A stretch of 8,493 nucleotides of DNA from positions 1-8,493 of the forward strand of contig JAHWJQ010000085.1 of assembly GCA_019348305.1 (NCBI GenBank). The letters run 5' to 3'. The notes under the pieces are model-generated. The model searched no databases. It was not told the origin of the DNA and saw only the letters and a list, made by a program, of their open reading frames with translations. Below, piece by piece: positions 7,301-8,493 of this stretch; position 1 is the first letter of the stretch, and every line of letters starts with the position of its first letter. The stretch comes from Actinomycetota bacterium (GTDB taxonomy: Bacteria > Actinomycetota > Acidimicrobiia > Acidimicrobiales > CADCTF01). The translations under genes were made by a program, and so were the position numbers.

Positions 7301-8493
7301 ACAGGGATGAGGTCGAGGGGGACGTCCTGGAGCGTCTCGGCCGCGTTGGCATCGGAGGGGCTCACGGTGGCCCCGTCGTCCTCCATGGGTATCGACCCGA
7401 CGGGGATCGAGCCCACCGGCGAGGATTGGAGCAGATCTGCCCCGGTGGTGCCGACGGCCAGGTCGAAGTCGGCGCCCTCGGCGATGTGGCTGAGGAACAC
7501 CTTCACCCGGCTGCCCGGGGCCGGCGCCGGGAAGCGGTAGATGTCGACGTCGGTCCCGCCGGCGAGGTGCCCCACCACGAGGGTGTCGGCCGCCACCGCT
7601 CTCGGCGCACTGGCGCTGTCGGGCTCGCCGTGCTCGGTCACGAGCACCGGAGCCTGCGCCTCCAGCGTGTCGAGCCGGGGCCCGGCGCTGACGCGGAGGT
7701 CGGCGGTGAAGGTGCCCACCCTGAAGCCAGGTCGGGCCTGGAACGTGACCTCGACGGGCAGCGGATCTCCGTTGCAACCCACCCGCCACTTGAGGGCGCC
7801 GTCGGGCTCCACCATCGGGTCGAGGACGCCTTCGGTGGTGACGCCGGCCAGCGCGACCTTCGACGATCCCTGCACGTACCGGAAGCCGTCGGGCAGACGG
7901 ACGGCAACCACGCCGTCGTCGCCTGCCGCGCACTTGACGGTGGCGGCGGCCGTGTAGGTGAGCTCGTTGTCGGGCACGCCGGCGAAGTCCTGCATGCCGT
8001 CGATGGGCAGCGCCTCCCACGGGAAGTCCGACTTCACCAGCAGGTCGAGGATGATCTGGTACAGCGTGATCGAGCCGAAGGCGCCGGTGAGTGAGGCCAA
8101 GGTGATGCCGGCGGCGTCGAGGGCAGCATCGCCGATGTGGCGCAGGAGGATGCCGTCGAGAGCTCCGGTGAGGGAGGCGAGCGTGATGCCGGCGGCGTTG
8201 AGGGGGTCGGCGCTGATCTGGGCCAGGGTGATGTGGTCGACGGTCGAGCCGAGGTGGGCGAGCGTGGCCTCGGGCCGCAACACGCCGGCATCCTTGGCCT
8301 GAGCGAGCGTCTGGCCGGTGCAGGTGCTCTGGCTGACGTCGCAGGTCACCACATCGGCGGGATTCGGGATGGAGCCGACGGGGATGGAACCCACCGGCGA
8401 GGTGGCGAGGTCGATGGACCCGACCGGGATCGAACCGACGGGGATCGAACCCACGGGGATCGACCCGACGGGGATGGAGCCCACCGGGATCGA
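4363..8493 (-). CDS. Large secreted multidomain protein with gingipain-like (C25) cysteine peptidase domain, 5' end missing
   Basis: The frame is open to the right edge, so the N-terminus and any signal peptide lie outside; the GTG at 8484 is only a repeat Val codon. Numbering from that Val gives 1373 residues. Order: GSIPV pentapeptide repeats (1-40); three 27-residue repeats (68-148); a DUF11-like beta domain (about 166-284); a PPC-like beta-sandwich (about 296-444) carrying two more GSIPV units; a C25/caspase-fold peptidase domain (about 470-892); beta-rich and Ig-like regions (about 905-1254); and a PxKF-like C-terminal domain (about 1256-1373, VPVKWQL at 1281-1287). Candidate catalytic residues are H742 or H745 in NAHYNHW and C785 in FTMGCHGGLN. 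The segment IVMVGSDEAVPFARVPD (565-581) and the PQVSVARLVETPED stretch also resemble C25 peptidases. The other ten cysteines fall in within-region pairs, as expected for a disulfide-bonded exported protein. No LPXTG motif or C-terminal membrane anchor is seen. Substrate and role are unknown. The family assignment is from motifs only. Confidence 0.85.
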   Translation of the reverse strand, partial: SIPVGSIPVGSIPVGSIPVGSIPVGSIDLATSPVGSIPVGSIPNPADVVTCDVSQSTCTGQTLAQAKDAGVLRPEATLAHLGSTVDHITLAQISADPLNAAGITLASLTGALDGILLRHIGDAALDAAGITLASLTGAFGSITLYQIILDLLVKSDFPWEALPIDGMQDFAGVPDNELTYTAAATVKCAAGDDGVVAVRLPDGFRYVQGSSKVALAGVTTEGVLDPMVEPDGALKWRVGCNGDPLPVEVTFQARPGFRVGTFTADLRVSAGPRLDTLEAQAPVLVTEHGEPDSASAPRAVAADTLVVGHLAGGTDVDIYRFPAPAPGSRVKVFLSHIAEGADFDLAVGTTGADLLQSSPVGSIPVGSIPMEDDGATVSPSDANAAETLQDVPLDLIPVDSLSANRENADEIAQVLTDGQTEDVLIQVSGYNGSSSPDAYVLRVKVTGPPQLPPCRARSDINPADDAPQVLPAAGTDTQTIFLVPRGRLADLHGEAATATMMSDLATLAERSEVRGQVVPIDADADVRQAYAGWDAQPCSIDAANALVGEIKDVVDQYRNAAGANLRYIVMVGSDEAVPFARVPDLVTLSNEQDATADLGFTLVEGYANALYAAAAHGYILTDDAYAAFSAVPWLGRSLALPQVSVARLVETPEDVSAQITQYALAGGLVDPTTSQANVAPPTALTTGYDFLTDGAQQVTAALGRVLGGDASRNVALIDDTWRKDNLTAVYTGADPVPLVASVNAHYNHWQLQPAGPAPGGNFTQTDLFATNEVPANTLPGRVLFTMGCHGGLNVADRLAPTGSPQARDWAQENARQLAAVYLANTGYGYGDTLSSALSERLMALFAEELVDSATTVGEKYVKAKHAYFETMGTFGVFDEKALIEATMYGLPFWRVASATSPQADEPAPAVAVDNATGLTTASISIQPLAGTSPEVVPQSDPDRGQWWSGRDGRVSYAPYRPLQPLVTRNVTVPGQTARGVFVQRLATTDVAVGDFARARPTIDLGENEPEPVVEGDIYPANMVRLATSRPFGQNSQSLLLVAGQSRSEEGHGGIERLVADFGADVAYSASTDTVAPRIAEVGAVFHPDTGIADFFVEAAADSGGEPLMRVAVLYKDDGSDGTWQLLSLNPPVGDSTRWIASRAVAGADLEIFGQAQDRAGNVGYSTNKGRFFTSILADATPPEITIQSPAPASAFGLGDFSPALYSCNDPVGIASCRGPVANGAGIDTSTPGQHEFVVKAVDGAGNRAQASAFYEVEGSYTFGGFRSPLEPEPKLNSVKAGSTVPVKWQLYDPKARYVRSLTAVEAIEVSSADCTTGTEISLVDVLSEPEEAGLQYDLTGEQYVYHYKVSKTAVGCGRLVVKFADGASRGVLFSYR
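7387..7425 (-). repeat. Second GSIPV island inside the PPC-like domain
   Basis: These 39 bp encode SSPVGSIPVGSIP (residues 354-366 of the visible peptidase protein). The segment SPVGSIPVGSIP is identical to residues 29-40 in the N-terminal array about 970 bp away. Six of the 36 bases differ between the two copies, and all six differences are synonymous. It sits where a PPC domain would have a surface loop, between ADFDLAVG and the IQVSGYNG strand. Confidence 0.8.
8041..8283 (-). repeat. Three tandem 27-residue (81-bp) coding repeats
   Basis: Residues 68-94, 95-121 and 122-148 align without gaps. Thr74/101/128 begins the TLAxL core, Ile85/112/139 starts the second hydrophobic strand and Ile90/117/144 ends it. 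Units 2 and 3 share AAGITLASLTGA exactly, and their DNA is also close (compare 8081-8123 with 8162-8204, offset 81). Unit 1 is more diverged. Hydrophobic residues recur at short regular intervals, which suggests a solenoid that continues from the pentapeptide array. Confidence 0.7.
8365..8493 (-). repeat. In-frame 15-bp repeat array encoding GSIPV pentapeptides, cut by the window edge
   Basis: Seven visible VGSI(P/D) units plus one degenerate LATSP unit stay in exact 5-residue register, and the array continues past position 8493 as SIP. Codons vary between units (GGC, GGG or GGT for Gly; TCC or TCG for Ser; CCC or CCG for Pro; GTC or GTG for Val) while the peptide is constant. This points to selection on the protein rather than recent DNA slippage. 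A contig could end here simply because short reads cannot cross the repeat. Confidence 0.85.

Noticed and set aside
4069..8094. Long plus-strand open frames (4069-6474 and 6646-8094) antisense to the peptidase gene
   Set aside because: They are shadows of GC codon bias. The first one overlaps the cyclase 3' end in another frame, neither shows domain motifs, and the minus-strand frame carries all recognisable domains.
4363..8484. Treating the GTG at 8484 as the true start of the peptidase gene
   Set aside because: The GTG is a Val codon within the GSIPV repeat, the frame continues upstream to the window edge, and a secreted protein would need a signal peptide that is not present at 8484.
8365..8493. 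Regular short repeats that could suggest a CRISPR array or DNA-binding iterons
   Set aside because: The 15-bp period is exactly five codons of an open frame, there are no spacers, and differences are synonymous. It is a coding repeat.

Overview
The window is high-GC bacterial DNA, most likely from an actinobacterium (Actinomycetota). That inference rests on strong G/C bias at third codon positions, a cyclase/ATPase/TPR regulator of a type common in that phylum, and a large secreted protein ending in a PxKF-like domain. Lineage is inferred from protein character only. Both ends look incomplete. The left end carries a truncated exported gene of different flavour abutting a headless DedA fragment. 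The right end stops inside a 15-bp coding repeat.

Layout. (1) Positions 1-345, minus strand: the first 115 residues of an exported protein with a clear signal peptide, running off the left edge. (2) 344-622, plus strand: the last two membrane segments of a DedA-family protein without its N-terminal two thirds. Its nominal ATG overlaps the start codon of the exported gene, so a deletion, rearrangement or assembly junction probably lies at about 346-425. (3) 666-4376, plus strand: a complete 1236-residue protein with two class III nucleotide-cyclase domains, a P-loop NTPase module and a TPR tail, the same order as in mammalian soluble adenylyl cyclase. The two cyclase domains are degenerate in complementary ways, leaving residues for one composite site. 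(4) 4363-8493, minus strand: at least 1376 codons of a secreted multidomain protein read off the right edge. It has pentapeptide GSIPV repeats, three 27-residue repeats, a DUF11-like domain, a PPC-like domain interrupted by the same pentapeptide repeat, a gingipain-like (C25, caspase-fold) cysteine peptidase domain, Ig-like domains and a C-terminal PxKF-like domain.

The cyclase and peptidase genes converge and overlap by 14 bp at their 3' ends. A perfect 12-bp hairpin just beyond the peptidase stop codon, inside the cyclase coding sequence, is the best terminator candidate. No functional link between the two large genes is visible. No RNA genes, CRISPR arrays or insertion sequences were seen, and no stretch over 300 bp lacks a gene. 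The most distinctive item is the pentapeptide-repeat surface peptidase; the most mechanistically informative is the split-site cyclase.
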